A stretch of 64,000 nt of DNA from Acidimicrobiaceae bacterium (GTDB lineage: Bacteria > Actinomycetota > Acidimicrobiia > Acidimicrobiales > RAAP-2). The DNA lies in assembly GCA_947372925.1 (NCBI GenBank), contig CANBVQ010000004.1:1-64000 (forward strand), in the 5' to 3' direction. Numbering within the stretch: position 1 is the stretch's first letter; the number at the start of each line of letters is the position of its first letter. The position numbers and the translations under genes were made by a program. This document shows, piece after piece, positions 16,523 through 25,810 of the stretch. Under the pieces are notes generated by a model. The model ran no database searches. It was not told where the DNA came from and saw only the letters and a list, made by a program, of their open reading frames with translations.

Positions 16523-19189
16523 ATGAGCCTCTTAAGTAAGGTCCTTCGCGCTGGTGAAGGCAAGCGAGTTCGACAACTCCAAGAACTAGTACTGCCTATT
16601 AATGCGCTCTCTGACGAGATGGCCGCTCTCAGCGATGCCGAACTCCAGGCCAAGACTGCAGAATTTAAATCCCGTCTCGCCGACGGCGAAACACTCGACG
16701 ATCTCCTGATTGAGGCCTACGCAGTAGTCCGCGAAGCGGCTACGCGCGTGCTCGGTCAGCGGCACTACGACGTCCAACTCATGGGTGGCATGGCCTTGCA
16801 CTTTGGGTGGATCGCCGAAATGAAGACTGGTGAAGGTAAGACCCTGGTCTCCACGCTGCCGGTCTATCTGAATGCGCTCAGTGGCGAAGGCGTGCACGTG
16901 GTGACGGTGAACGACTACCTCGCAGCCCGTGACGCCGAATGGATGGGTCGTTTACACCGTTGGCTGGGTCTAACCGTCGGACGCGTTGGACCGGATATTG
17001 ATGACTTCGATGCCAAGCGAGCCGCCTATGCCTGTGACGTGACCTACGGCACCAATACCGAGCTGGGCTTTGACTACCTGCGAGACAACATGGCGCGTTC
17101 CCTGGAGCAGATGGTGCAACGGGGCCACAACTTTGCGATTGTGGACGAAGTTGACTCGATTTTGATTGATGAGGCCCGTACTCCACTGATTATCTCTGGG
17201 CCGGCTGACGACGTCACGAAGCTGTACTACCAATTCGCATCCATTGTGCGCACCTTGACACGCGACAAGGACTACGAAGTCGACGAAGAGAAGAAGACGG
17301 TTATCCCGACGGAGTCGGGCATCGAAAAAGTGGAGCGCGCTCTCGGTGTGACGAATCTCTACGACGCCGTATCGACAAACTACGTTCACCAGTTGACCCA
17401 GGCCCTGCGGTCAAAGGAGCTCTTTCACCGCGACAAGGACTATCTCGTCGACGGCGGTGAAGTCAAAATCATTGATGAATTCACAGGGCGCACCCTCGAT
17501 GGTCGCCGTTGGAATGACGGGCTCCACCAGGCCGTAGAGGCCAAGGAGCGCGTTCGGATCCAAGACGAGAATCACACGTGGGCCACCGTAACGCTGCAGA
17601 ACTACTTCCGTCTCTACGGCAAGCTCGCTGGTATGACGGGTACGGCCGAAACTGAAGCTGCCGAATTCGGTACTACCTACGGCCTCACGGTGGTGCCAAT
17701 CCCGACCCACCGCCCACCGCAGCGTGATGACCGCCCCGACTTGATTTTCAAGACCGAACAGGCCAAGTTCGCCGCCATCGTTGAAGAGGTCATCGATCGC
17801 AATGCCGCGGGCCAGCCCGTATTGCTAGGTACGGCATCGGTTGAGAAGTCAGAACTCCTCTCGAAGGCCTTCGCTCAAGCCGGTATCGCCCACGAAGTCC
17901 TCAACGCCAAGCAGCACTTCCGCGAGGCGGAGATTGTCTCGCAGGCCGGTCGCATTGGTGCGGTAACCGTCGCTACCAACATGGCGGGACGTGGTGTGGA
18001 CATCATTCTCGGCGGCAATTTTGAGGGGCTCGCGCAACGCGACGTTCTGGCTGCAGGGCTACAGCCCGGTGCCGAAGGCTACGACGACGCGCTGCAAGCA
18101 TCTCTGGCCAAGTGGAAGCCAATCTGCGAAGCCGAAGGCCAGAAGGTTCGCGAGGCCGGTGGCCTCTACGTCCTTGGTACCGAGCGTCACGAGTCGCGCC
18201 GTATCGATAACCAGCTCCGTGGACGAAGCGGTCGTCAAGGTGACCCTGGAACGAGTCGTTTCTACCTTTCCCTGGAGGACGAACTTCTCCGCCTCTTCGC
18301 CACGGGGGCCATTAGCTGGGTGATGGATCGCACCATGCCCGACGATGAGCCGATTGAGGCCAAGATGGTCACCAAGGCGATTGAGCGTGCGCAGAACACG
18401 GTTGAGGGCCGCAACGGTGAAATCCGTAAGGACGTCCTGAAGTACGACGAAGTAATGAATGAGCAGCGCAAGGTCATCTACGGCCGGCGTTATCAAATCC
18501 TTGAAGGGGAAGATCTCCACGAGCGTGCCCTCGAACTCATTGCGAGCAAGATGTCCGAAGTAGTGGCCATCCACTGCGCGGATGAATATGCCGAAGAGTG
18601 GAACGTTGGCGACATTGTCCTTGCCGCTCGCAACTACTACCCAACCACGGTAACTAATGAGCAGGTAGCGGCACTTTCCGATCGCGATGAACTCGAAGAG
18701 CTACTCGTCGATGACGCACTCAACTTCTATAAGTCCAAGTGCGACGGCTACCCCGGTGAAGGTGGCATGGCCGAGGCCATTGAGCGTGACGTCATGCTGC
18801 AGATTTTGGACCAACGCTGGCGTGACCACCTCAGCGACATGGACCACCTCCGTGACGGTATTCACCTGCGGGCCATGGCTCAGCAAGATCCCCTCGTCGC
18901 TTGGCAGCGCGAAGGATTTGCGATGTTCGAGCAGCTCTTAACTTCAGTAGACGACGACTTTGTGCGATTCATTACGCATATTGAGACCATCGCGGCACCC
19001 TCCAACGAAAGTGCCCTCGAGGGCGCGGTGACCAACGTTGACGCCGCTCCGGTGGAGTCTTCAAAGGTGCCCAATCCCTCTGGTCCGGCCCCCAAGGCCG
19101 CTGGTAGTGCGAAGGAAAAGATCGGTCGAAACGACCCCTGCTTCTGCGGCTCCAGCAAGAAGTTCAAGCAGTGCCATGGCCGACCCTAA
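16523..19189 (+). CDS. secA: Preprotein translocase ATPase SecA
   Basis: SecA is the cytosolic motor that pushes unfolded preproteins through SecYEG. The track ORF starts at 16382, but the family start is the ATG at 16523 (MSLLSKVLRAGEGKRV), giving 888 residues. Walker A is MKTGEGKTLVS near 100, the DEAD-like motif VDEVDSILIDEARTPLI near 205, and the second helicase half has GTASVEKSELLS and TNMAGRGVDIILGGN. The C-terminus keeps the SecB/lipid-binding zinc motif NDPCFCGSSKKFKQCH. The last 14 bp overlap the prfB start. A structured RNA lies upstream where hpf/raiA is found in many other Gram-positives; no hpf is seen here. Confidence 0.97.
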   Translation: MSLLSKVLRAGEGKRVRQLQELVLPINALSDEMAALSDAELQAKTAEFKSRLADGETLDDLLIEAYAVVREAATRVLGQRHYDVQLMGGMALHFGWIAEMKTGEGKTLVSTLPVYLNALSGEGVHVVTVNDYLAARDAEWMGRLHRWLGLTVGRVGPDIDDFDAKRAAYACDVTYGTNTELGFDYLRDNMARSLEQMVQRGHNFAIVDEVDSILIDEARTPLIISGPADDVTKLYYQFASIVRTLTRDKDYEVDEEKKTVIPTESGIEKVERALGVTNLYDAVSTNYVHQLTQALRSKELFHRDKDYLVDGGEVKIIDEFTGRTLDGRRWNDGLHQAVEAKERVRIQDENHTWATVTLQNYFRLYGKLAGMTGTAETEAAEFGTTYGLTVVPIPTHRPPQRDDRPDLIFKTEQAKFAAIVEEVIDRNAAGQPVLLGTASVEKSELLSKAFAQAGIAHEVLNAKQHFREAEIVSQAGRIGAVTVATNMAGRGVDIILGGNFEGLAQRDVLAAGLQPGAEGYDDALQASLAKWKPICEAEGQKVREAGGLYVLGTERHESRRIDNQLRGRSGRQGDPGTSRFYLSLEDELLRLFATGAISWVMDRTMPDDEPIEAKMVTKAIERAQNTVEGRNGEIRKDVLKYDEVMNEQRKVIYGRRYQILEGEDLHERALELIASKMSEVVAIHCADEYAEEWNVGDIVLAARNYYPTTVTNEQVAALSDRDELEELLVDDALNFYKSKCDGYPGEGGMAEAIERDVMLQILDQRWRDHLSDMDHLRDGIHLRAMAQQDPLVAWQREGFAMFEQLLTSVDDDFVRFITHIETIAAPSNESALEGAVTNVDAAPVESSKVPNPSGPAPKAAGSAKEKIGRNDPCFCGSSKKFKQCHGRP

Positions 19190-20318
19190 GGTCGAAGGCG
19201 CTCTTCGCGACGCGACTGCTGCGTTGGCCGATCTGAGCCGACGCTGGCGTGCGGCCGAAGACTATTTAAAGATCAACACACTTCGGTCGAAGCACGAAGT
19301 GCTCACCGAACAGGCCGCAGACCCCAACCTGTGGGACGACCAGGATCGAGCCCGTGCCGTGACGACAGAACTCGGGCGCGCCGGCGTTGCCCTGGAAGAG
19401 TTTGACGGCCTCGGTAGTCAAATCGAAGACGGGGAAGTTCTCATTGAATTGGCGCGCGAATCCCTCGCTGCGGGTGACGCGTCGATGGTGTCTGAACTCA
19501 GCGACACCGTAGAGCAGATCACGTCGGCAATCGAATCCTTGGAGCTGCAGAGTCTGCTTTCGGGTCAGTATGACGAGTGCGACGCCATCTTGGAGTTTCA
19601 CGCGGGGGCCGGTGGTACCGATGCTCAGGACTGGGCCGAGATGCTGCTTCGGATGTACAGCCGCTGGGCAGAACGACGCGGTTTCGAAGTTGAAGTTGAC
19701 GAAGTCTCCGAAGGTCAAGAGGCGGGCATTCTGTCGGCCACGGCCATCGTTAAGGGTCGTTTTGCGTTCGGGTGGCTTTCGGCGGAACGTGGCGTTCACC
19801 GTCTCGTTCGAATTAGTCCGTTTGACTCTCAATCTCGCCGGCAAACCAGTTTTTCCAGCGTGGAGATCACACCACTCCTCACTGACGCCAGCGGCGATGT
19901 CACGATTGAGGACAAGGATCTTCGTGTCGATACGTACCGAGCATCAGGTGCCGGCGGCCAGCACGTCAACAAAACTGACTCCGCTATTCGGATCACCCAC
20001 ATTCCGACGGGCATTGTGGTGAGTTGTCAAAATGAACGCAGCCAGCATCAAAACCGCGCTCGAGCCATGCAAATTCTCGAGTCGAAACTGGCCGAACGAA
20101 TTCGAGCCGAGCAAAAGGCCACCCTGGAGTCAATCACTGGTGAGCGAGGTGACAACGCCTGGGGGAGTCAGATTCGAAGCTACGTGCAGGCGCCGTATCA
20201 ATTGGTAAAAGATCACCGCACCGACCACGAAACGGGCAACGTGGAAGCGGTGCTCGATGGTGACCTCGACGCCTTCATGGAAGCAGAACTTCGTCGCCAA
20301 CGGACGCGTTCCGCCTAA
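19176..20318 (+). CDS. prfB: Peptide chain release factor 2
   Basis: RF2 reads UGA and UAA stop codons and releases the peptide. The track ORF begins inside secA; the ATG at 19176 gives 380 residues, overlapping secA by 14 bp. The stop-codon reading tripeptide SPF is in RISPFDSQSRRQTSF near residue 213 and the catalytic GGQ is in ASGAGGQHVNKTDSAIR near 259. The reading frame is continuous after the start, so the programmed +1 frameshift that autoregulates RF2 in many bacteria is absent, as expected in actinobacteria. Coupling to secA suggests expression from the secA promoter. Confidence 0.95.
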   Translation: MADPKVEGALRDATAALADLSRRWRAAEDYLKINTLRSKHEVLTEQAADPNLWDDQDRARAVTTELGRAGVALEEFDGLGSQIEDGEVLIELARESLAAGDASMVSELSDTVEQITSAIESLELQSLLSGQYDECDAILEFHAGAGGTDAQDWAEMLLRMYSRWAERRGFEVEVDEVSEGQEAGILSATAIVKGRFAFGWLSAERGVHRLVRISPFDSQSRRQTSFSSVEITPLLTDASGDVTIEDKDLRVDTYRASGAGGQHVNKTDSAIRITHIPTGIVVSCQNERSQHQNRARAMQILESKLAERIRAEQKATLESITGERGDNAWGSQIRSYVQAPYQLVKDHRTDHETGNVEAVLDGDLDAFMEAELRRQRTRSA

Positions 20319-20360
20319 TTTCACCGACATTGATGGTCCAAAATTCAGGTTCATCAGGGG

Positions 20361-20366
20361 TAGGCT
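20361..20366 (+). promoter_or_regulatory. -10 element of ftsE-ftsX
   Basis: TAGGCT lies about 60 bases before the ftsE ATG, in the 108-bp gap after prfB. The gene has a real leader with a GAAGGGGG ribosome site, unlike the leaderless genes around it. Confidence 0.35.
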
Positions 20367-20426
20367 GAGTCAGTTATCGGTAGCCGGTTTTCCGCTATGA
20401 CCGAATAGACCCGCGAAGGGGGTGTC

Positions 20427-21125
20427 ATGATTCGTTTCGAGGACGTCAGTAAGACATACCCCAACGGGACCGTGGCGCTCAAGAATGTCTCGGTTGAAAT
20501 CAGCAAGGGGGACTTCGTCTTCCTGGTTGGATCGTCAGGTTCCGGTAAGACTTCTTTTCTACGCCTGGTTCTCCGTGAGGAACTCCCCGACAGTGGTGCC
20601 ATCCACGTTTCGGGCAAGAACGTGCTCAAGATGCCGAAATGGCGCGTTCCATACCTCCGGCGCAATATCGGCTGTGTGTTCCAAGATTTCCGTCTTCTGC
20701 CCAACAAGACCGTCTTTGAGAATGTCGCTTTTGCGCTCGAGGTCATTGGGCGCCCCACCGAGACAATCAAGAACCAGGTCACCCAGGTCCTTGATGTGGT
20801 GGGGTTGGCCGACAAGGCCGACAATCTTCCCAGCGAGTTGTCCGGTGGTGAGCAGCAGCGTGTCGCGGTAGCGCGGGCGTTTGTAAACCGTCCGATTCTC
20901 CTGCTGGCGGACGAACCAACAGGCAACCTCGACCCGGCTAACTCGGAAATCATCATGCAGTTGCTGGAGCGAATCAACAAGGCCGGCACCACCGTAGTGA
21001 TGGCCACTCACGACAAGGGTCTCGTTGACCGGATGCGTAAGCGCGTGATCGAGATGGTTGATGGTGAATTGGTGCGTGACGAGAGCCGCGGACTCTACGA
21101 GACCGAAGTGACCACGGGGTTTTAA
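20427..21125 (+). CDS. ftsE: Cell division ATP-binding protein FtsE
   Basis: This 232-residue ABC ATPase pairs with FtsX in the cytoplasmic membrane and drives peptidoglycan hydrolases during division. Walker A is [10 protein letters not shown] near 40, the Q-loop is in [18 protein letters not shown] (a stretch typical of FtsE), the signature is [15 protein letters not shown] and Walker B is [11 protein letters not shown]. Length is normal. The ATG has GAAGGGGG upstream. It is followed by ftsX with no gap (TAAATG junction). The secA-prfB-ftsE-ftsX order is common in actinobacteria; smpB, which often follows, is missing here and msrB stands in its place on the other strand. Confidence 0.96.
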   Translation: MIRFEDVSKTYPNGTVALKNVSVEISKGDFVFLVGSSGSGKTSFLRLVLREELPDSGAIHVSGKNVLKMPKWRVPYLRRNIGCVFQDFRLLPNKTVFENVAFALEVIGRPTETIKNQVTQVLDVVGLADKADNLPSELSGGEQQRVAVARAFVNRPILLLADEPTGNLDPANSEIIMQLLERINKAGTTVVMATHDKGLVDRMRKRVIEMVDGELVRDESRGLYETEVTTGF

Positions 21126-21980
21126 ATGCTCAGCTTCTTTAGATACACCTTGCGCGAAACCGGCACCAATCTTTGGCGCAACCGACTCATGACCATTGCC
21201 GCGATCTTGACGGTAACCGTTTCGTTGTTTCTCGTAGGCGCAGCACTAATGCTGAAGCAGAGTGCCTCCCAGGCCTCCAGCCACTGGCAGCAGGGCACCC
21301 GAGTCACGATTTGGATGAAGCCCACTGCTTCGCAGGCGGAGGTCAGCGCCGTGGACTCACAGCTCAAGACCCTCCCCTTTGTTAAGAGCTGCACTTTCTA
21401 CACCCAGCAGCAGGACTACGAAGAGGCCCGCAAACTACTTCCGCAGTCGGAATTTTCGGTACTTCAGCCCAGCGACATGCCATCCTCGTTCCGCTGTACG
21501 CCAACGGCACCGAACAATGTTTTTGTCGTTGAGACGAGCTTCACGGGGCAGCCCGGCGTTCTGACGGTCACCGCGCCGGAACAGCAGGTCCGTCAGATGG
21601 AGAAGGTTATTCGTATCGCCCAATGGGTCTTCGTAGGCCTCGCCGGTATTTTGCTGATCTCAGCGACTGTGTTGATTCTGAACACGATTCGAATGGCCAT
21701 CTTTGCTCGCCGCCGTGAAGTAGCGGTGATGAAGTTGGTCGGCGCTACCAACTGGTTTATTCGTATTCCATTCATTAGCGAAGGCTTCTTCCAGGGCCTC
21801 ATCGGCTCAGGACTCGCCGTGGGCTTCCTGGCGGTATTCCAGACCTGGTATCCGCTACCCGAGCTCTTCCGACTCTCCACAACTGCCTTTATTGGCTCAG
21901 CCTCAGTGGTTGCGTTTCTTGGAGTTTCGATTGGCTCAATCGGTTCAGCGTTGGCGATTCGTCGATTCCTCGACGTTTAG
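21126..21980 (+). CDS. ftsX: Cell division membrane protein FtsX
   Basis: The 284-residue protein has the FtsX plan: a short cytoplasmic start (FFRYTLRETGTNLWRNRLMTIAAILTVTVSLFLVG), one span near 20-42, an outside loop of about 110 residues, and three more spans near 170-192, 215-240 and 255-277. ARRREVAVMKLVGATNWFIRIPF is the conserved coupling helix that contacts FtsE. The outside loop, which in mycobacteria binds RipC, contains two cysteines (SCTFYTQQ and FRCTPTAP) that may form a disulfide. Its stop codon overlaps the convergent msrB stop by 4 bp. Confidence 0.95.
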   Translation: MLSFFRYTLRETGTNLWRNRLMTIAAILTVTVSLFLVGAALMLKQSASQASSHWQQGTRVTIWMKPTASQAEVSAVDSQLKTLPFVKSCTFYTQQQDYEEARKLLPQSEFSVLQPSDMPSSFRCTPTAPNNVFVVETSFTGQPGVLTVTAPEQQVRQMEKVIRIAQWVFVGLAGILLISATVLILNTIRMAIFARRREVAVMKLVGATNWFIRIPFISEGFFQGLIGSGLAVGFLAVFQTWYPLPELFRLSTTAFIGSASVVAFLGVSIGSIGSALAIRRFLDV

Positions 21981-22372
21981 CTCTCGTTTTCGAAGTCAAT
22001 CGCCAGCGAGTTGACGCAGTAGCGCAGACCTGACTCAGTAGGTCCGTCATTGAAGACGTGACCGAGGTGGCCCCCACACTGGGAGCAAAGTATTTCGGTG
22101 CGGACCATTCCTAAAGAGGCATCTCGCTTTTCAATGATGGTCCCCGGAATACATTCATCGAAACTGGGCCAGCCGCAACCGGAGTCGAACTTCTGACTTG
22201 TGGTGAAGAGAACCTGCTGGCAACCACCACAGGCAAAAGTGCCCTGGCCGTCGACATGGAGGAGGGCGCCAGTGAAGGGTGGCTCGGTGGCCGCTTCACG
22301 AAGTACGGCGAACCGATCATTTGAGAGTTCGTTACGCCACTCTGCTTCAGTCTTATCAATGGGAAAGCTCAT
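21977..22372 (-). CDS. msrB: Peptide-methionine (R)-S-oxide reductase
   Basis: MsrB repairs the R form of methionine sulfoxide in proteins. The 131-residue protein has both zinc pairs (ACGGCQ near 48-51 and CSQCGG near 96-99), GCGWPSF, HVFNDGP and the catalytic cysteine in RYCVNSLAI near 119. The possible resolving cysteine is Cys66 in DSGCGWPS. It is cytosolic with no signal peptide. The ATG is 6 nt from a TAGCGT -10 on the minus strand, suggesting a leaderless mRNA. It is convergent with ftsX, sharing 4 bp of stop codons, and stands alone. Confidence 0.95.
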   Translation of the reverse strand: MSFPIDKTEAEWRNELSNDRFAVLREAATEPPFTGALLHVDGQGTFACGGCQQVLFTTSQKFDSGCGWPSFDECIPGTIIEKRDASLGMVRTEILCSQCGGHLGHVFNDGPTESGLRYCVNSLAIDFENES

Positions 22373-22378
22373 AACCGC

Positions 22379-22384
22379 ACGCTA
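22379..22384 (-). promoter_or_regulatory. -10 hexamer of msrB, leaderless start
   Basis: On the minus strand TAGCGT, six bases (GCGGTT), then ATG. No Shine-Dalgarno is present. Confidence 0.45.
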
Positions 22385-22406
22385 CCGGTACGCCGGGGGT
22401 GGCTGG

Positions 22407-24332
22407 CTACAGAAACGTCGGGCGAGGGGCCAGCGGGAGCTCTAGTTCGGCTGCGGGAACATCGTCGAGAAAATGCTGCATCGCTTGGCGAACGCCCGCG
22501 ATATCGAGGCCAATCTCGGCCAAGAGTGCATCGGGAGTGTTGTGCTGAAGGAAGGCTCGAGGAACGCCCAAGATCCTCGAAGTGGGCATAGGGACACCCA
22601 TGGCCTGAGCCTGTGTTCTCAGGCGAGCCAGAATCAAGGCACCGGCGCCACCGTGCTGCACGCCATCTTCAATCGTCAAGACACGCTGGTGCGTCAGCGC
22701 CTCGGTAATCATGGCTGGATCTGGAGGTATCACGCGAGCATCAAAGAGAGTGACGCGAGATGCGTCTATTCCCATGTCTTCAAGCGCCTCAAAGGCGTGG
22801 CCGACCATTTTGCCTACGGCAATCACGCAGAGGCTGCCGTCGCCCTGCTTAATCTTTCGAGCGTGCAGTCCAGTGCCTGATTGACCATCAATGTGTCGCG
22901 GTGTGGTCTTAGGGAATCGGATTGCCGTCGGTGTGTCGAGCGCCAAGGCCGAAGCCAGCATGACGGGCACTTCTTCAATGCAAGACGGGGCGAAGATTGT
23001 CACCCCAGGTATGGCAAGACAGAGTGCCATATCGAGAATTCCATGGTGTGACGGACCATCATCGCCAGTGATGCCGGCGCGATCGAAGACCATAACGACG
23101 GGAAGCCCGAGGAGGCCAACATCGAGGTTGGCCTGGTCGAATGCCCGAGCAAAGAATGTTGAGTACACGCACACAACGGGCTTGAGGCCACCCATCGCCA
23201 TGCCGGCAGCGGTGGTCATTTCGTGCTGTTCGGCAATGCCCACGTCAAAGAAACGGGTTGGGAACTGCTGTTGAAACTGCATGAGGCCTGTCGGGCCGGC
23301 CATGGCCGCAGTCAGTGCGACGATGCGGTCGTCCCTACCGGCCTCCGCAACCAAGGCGCGAGAGAAGGACTCCGTAAACGAGACCACTGGAACTTCGTCA
23401 TCGTCGAGCTTTGCGGGAATTTTGTAGTCGTGGAGCTTCTGGGTGTCGCTAATAGCTGGCGCGTACCCTCGGCCTTTTTCGGTCAACAGATGAACAACAA
23501 TCGGTCCGTCCCACTCGGCGGCATTAGTCAACGCGGACTCAATCGAGGGAATGTCGTGGCCGTCAATAGGTCCGACGTAGCGAACGCCGAGGTTTTCGAA
23601 AAATGTGTGGGGCGTGACCATTTCACGCACCACGCTGGTGACTCCGTGAAAGCCGAGGTAGGCCCATCGCCCTAGCCCCGGAATCTTTCTGAGGGTCTCG
23701 CGGAGGCGGTTAGTCGTGCTGACGTAGGTCTGGTTCAAACGAAGTTGCGTCAGCGATTCGGAAAGCTTGGAAACCGTCGGGGCGTAGCTTCGGCCGTTGT
23801 CGTTCAAGATAATCACGACTCGTTGATTGTGGTGCCCCAGATTATTTAGGGCCTCGAAAGTCATGCCCCCGGTCAGTGAGCCATCGCCCACGACTGCCAC
23901 GATTCGCCTGTTGCCCCCATGCCCAACTAGCTCGCCACGTTGTTGCATGGCGACGGAAAGTCCGTGAGCGTAAGAGAGAGCGGTTGAGGCGTGAGACGAT
24001 TCGATCCAGTCGTGCTCACTCTCCGTGCGATTGGGGTAGCCCGAAATACCATCGCGCTTTCTGAGACGATCAAAGCCATCCCGCCGTCCCGTGAGGAGCT
24101 TGTGGACATACGTCTGATGACCCGTATCCCAAAGAACAACGTCACTCGGCGAAGTGAAGATTCGGTGAAGGGCCAGAGTGAGTTCGACGACGCCAAGATT
24201 GCTCCCGAGGTGCCCGCCGGTCTTAGTTACGGCCGCAATGACGAATTCGCGAATCTCGGCAGCGAGTTCATTGAGTTCGGCGTACGAGAGGTGCTTAATA
24301 TCTTCCGGAGAGTTGATCGACGGTAGGAGCAC
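22407..24332 (-). CDS. dxs: 1-deoxy-D-xylulose-5-phosphate synthase
   Basis: DXS joins pyruvate and glyceraldehyde-3-phosphate with thiamine diphosphate, the first step of the MEP isoprenoid pathway. The 641-residue protein has the N-terminal GGHLGSNLGVVELTLALH with the catalytic histidine, the cofactor segment GDGSLTGGMTFEALNN near 155, and the transketolase-like middle domain with DVGIAEQHEMTTAAGMA and DRAGITGDDGPSHHG. Length matches the family. The track starts at a GTG at 24335; the next codon is also GTG, and it lies exactly 6 nt from TAGGCT, so I prefer 24332. It runs alone, divergent from tldD. Confidence 0.95.
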   Translation of the reverse strand: MLLPSINSPEDIKHLSYAELNELAAEIREFVIAAVTKTGGHLGSNLGVVELTLALHRIFTSPSDVVLWDTGHQTYVHKLLTGRRDGFDRLRKRDGISGYPNRTESEHDWIESSHASTALSYAHGLSVAMQQRGELVGHGGNRRIVAVVGDGSLTGGMTFEALNNLGHHNQRVVIILNDNGRSYAPTVSKLSESLTQLRLNQTYVSTTNRLRETLRKIPGLGRWAYLGFHGVTSVVREMVTPHTFFENLGVRYVGPIDGHDIPSIESALTNAAEWDGPIVVHLLTEKGRGYAPAISDTQKLHDYKIPAKLDDDEVPVVSFTESFSRALVAEAGRDDRIVALTAAMAGPTGLMQFQQQFPTRFFDVGIAEQHEMTTAAGMAMGGLKPVVCVYSTFFARAFDQANLDVGLLGLPVVMVFDRAGITGDDGPSHHGILDMALCLAIPGVTIFAPSCIEEVPVMLASALALDTPTAIRFPKTTPRHIDGQSGTGLHARKIKQGDGSLCVIAVGKMVGHAFEALEDMGIDASRVTLFDARVIPPDPAMITEALTHQRVLTIEDGVQHGGAGALILARLRTQAQAMGVPMPTSRILGVPRAFLQHNTPDALLAEIGLDIAGVRQAMQHFLDDVPAAELELPLAPRPTFL

Positions 24333-24338
24333 CACTCC

Positions 24339-24344
24339 AGCCTA
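24339..24344 (-). promoter_or_regulatory. -10 hexamer of dxs, leaderless start
   Basis: TAGGCT on the minus strand is followed by GGAGTG and then the second of two GTG codons. Spacing favours that GTG as the start. Confidence 0.45.
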
Positions 24345-24397
24345 ATTCGCATTACCTCCACCTTCACCAGTCTTTGTATCGGAATCCATAGCGCCAC

Positions 24398-24403
24398 TAC
24401 GAT
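24398..24403 (+). promoter_or_regulatory. -10 hexamer of tldD, leaderless start
   Basis: TACGAT, six bases (GCCCTT), then the GTG start of tldD at 24410. No ribosome-binding site is visible. Confidence 0.45.
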
Positions 24404-24409
24404 GCCCTT

Positions 24410-25810
24410 GTGACTACTGAGACCCTTTTGGAACAGAGCATTGTTGAGGGCGTTCTCGCCACGGCCATGGCTCGAGGCGGTGAATTCGCAGAGATCTTCG
24501 TGGAGGATCGCAGTACTTCCTCGGCCACCTTGGACCAGCGTCGGGTGGAAGAACTCACCTCGGGTCGTGAGCGCGGAGCGGGTATCCGCGTCGTCGTGGG
24601 CGACACCACGGGATTTGCCCATACGGCCGACCTGTCACCCGCCAGTCTTCAGCGAGCTGCCGAGGCGGCGGCCTCAGTGGCGCGTTCCGGTGGTGGTGGG
24701 ACCGTCACCGTCGCCCTCGAGCGTCACCGCGGGCACAGCACGATCGCCCAGGAGCTCCCGTCTTCCGTTGACAAAAAGCGGAAGATTGAGATGTTGCTCC
24801 ACGCCGACGAAGTTGCCCGATCGGTGGGTGACGCTATTTCGCAGGTCCAAGTAGCGCTCGGCGACTCTTCGCGACGCTTCCTCGTGGCCAACTCAGAGGG
24901 AACATTCGCCGGAGATCATCAAGTGCGTACTCGTTTTAATGTTTCGTGCATCGCCGCCGGTGACACTGGCATGCAGACGGGTTATCGCCCGGTGGCTGGT
25001 ACTCGGGGTTTTGAGATGCTCTCGCCGGAGAGGATTGCCGATGCGGCAACTGGGGCCGCGCGACAGGCCATCACCAAACTGCAGTCTCGCCCCGCACCGT
25101 CTGGCGACCTACCGGTGGTGCTGGCTGGTGGATCCGGTGGCATTTTGTTTCACGAAGCCTGCGGCCATGGTCTTGAAGCTGACGCAATTCTGAAGCAGGC
25201 GTCTATTTACGCCGGCAAGGTCGGGGAGCAGGTGGCCAGTGAGCTTGTAACGCTGGTTGATGACGGCACCGTCATGGGGGAGTGGGGCTACCTGGCCATC
25301 GACGACGAGGGTCGTCCGGCGTCGCGCAACGTTTTGATTGAAAACGGCATACTGACTGACTACATGTGGGACTTCCTGCGTGCCCGCAAGGAAGGTCGCA
25401 CATCTTCTGGCAATGGACGCCGGCAGACCTACGCCCACCTCCCGCTGGTGCGAATGACTAACACGTATCTGCTGGAAGGTTCTTCAACGCCCGAAGAAAT
25501 CATTGCCTCTACCCCGTACGGCGTCTACGTGGCGCAGCTCGGTGGCGGTCAGGTAAATACCACTACGGGTGACTTTGTCTTCGGTATGACCGAGGCCTAC
25601 CTCATTGAGAATGGGGAGATCACGACGCCGCTTCGCGAATGCAACTTGATTGGCAATGGTCCCGACGTCCTGAAGCGGGTAGATGCGGTGGCCAATGACT
25701 TCTCGATGACGCCTGGAACCTGCGGGAAAGATGGCCAGCAGGTTCCCGTTGGAACCGGACAGGCCACCATGCGCCTGACTGGCGTCACCATTGGAGGCAC
25801 GGCCGCATGA
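24410..25810 (+). CDS. tldD: Metalloprotease TldD (TldD/PmbA family)
   Basis: This 466-residue protein is the catalytic half of the TldD-TldE protease, which degrades unfolded peptides and matures some RiPP peptides such as microcin B17 in E. coli. The zinc motif HEACGHGLEAD (HExxxH) lies near residue 248; SGNGRRQTYAHLPLVRMTNT and a glycine-rich C-terminal segment are typical. The start is GTG 24410 by leaderless spacing. It overlaps tldE by 4 bp. No RiPP precursor gene is seen nearby, so a general peptide-clearing role is likely. Confidence 0.93.
   Translation: MTTETLLEQSIVEGVLATAMARGGEFAEIFVEDRSTSSATLDQRRVEELTSGRERGAGIRVVVGDTTGFAHTADLSPASLQRAAEAAASVARSGGGGTVTVALERHRGHSTIAQELPSSVDKKRKIEMLLHADEVARSVGDAISQVQVALGDSSRRFLVANSEGTFAGDHQVRTRFNVSCIAAGDTGMQTGYRPVAGTRGFEMLSPERIADAATGAARQAITKLQSRPAPSGDLPVVLAGGSGGILFHEACGHGLEADAILKQASIYAGKVGEQVASELVTLVDDGTVMGEWGYLAIDDEGRPASRNVLIENGILTDYMWDFLRARKEGRTSSGNGRRQTYAHLPLVRMTNTYLLEGSSTPEEIIASTPYGVYVAQLGGGQVNTTTGDFVFGMTEAYLIENGEITTPLRECNLIGNGPDVLKRVDAVANDFSMTPGTCGKDGQQVPVGTGQATMRLTGVTIGGTAA

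Noticed and set aside
19176-19300. Programmed frameshift in prfB
   Set aside because: The frame is open from the ATG through the whole gene, so no +1 shift is needed.
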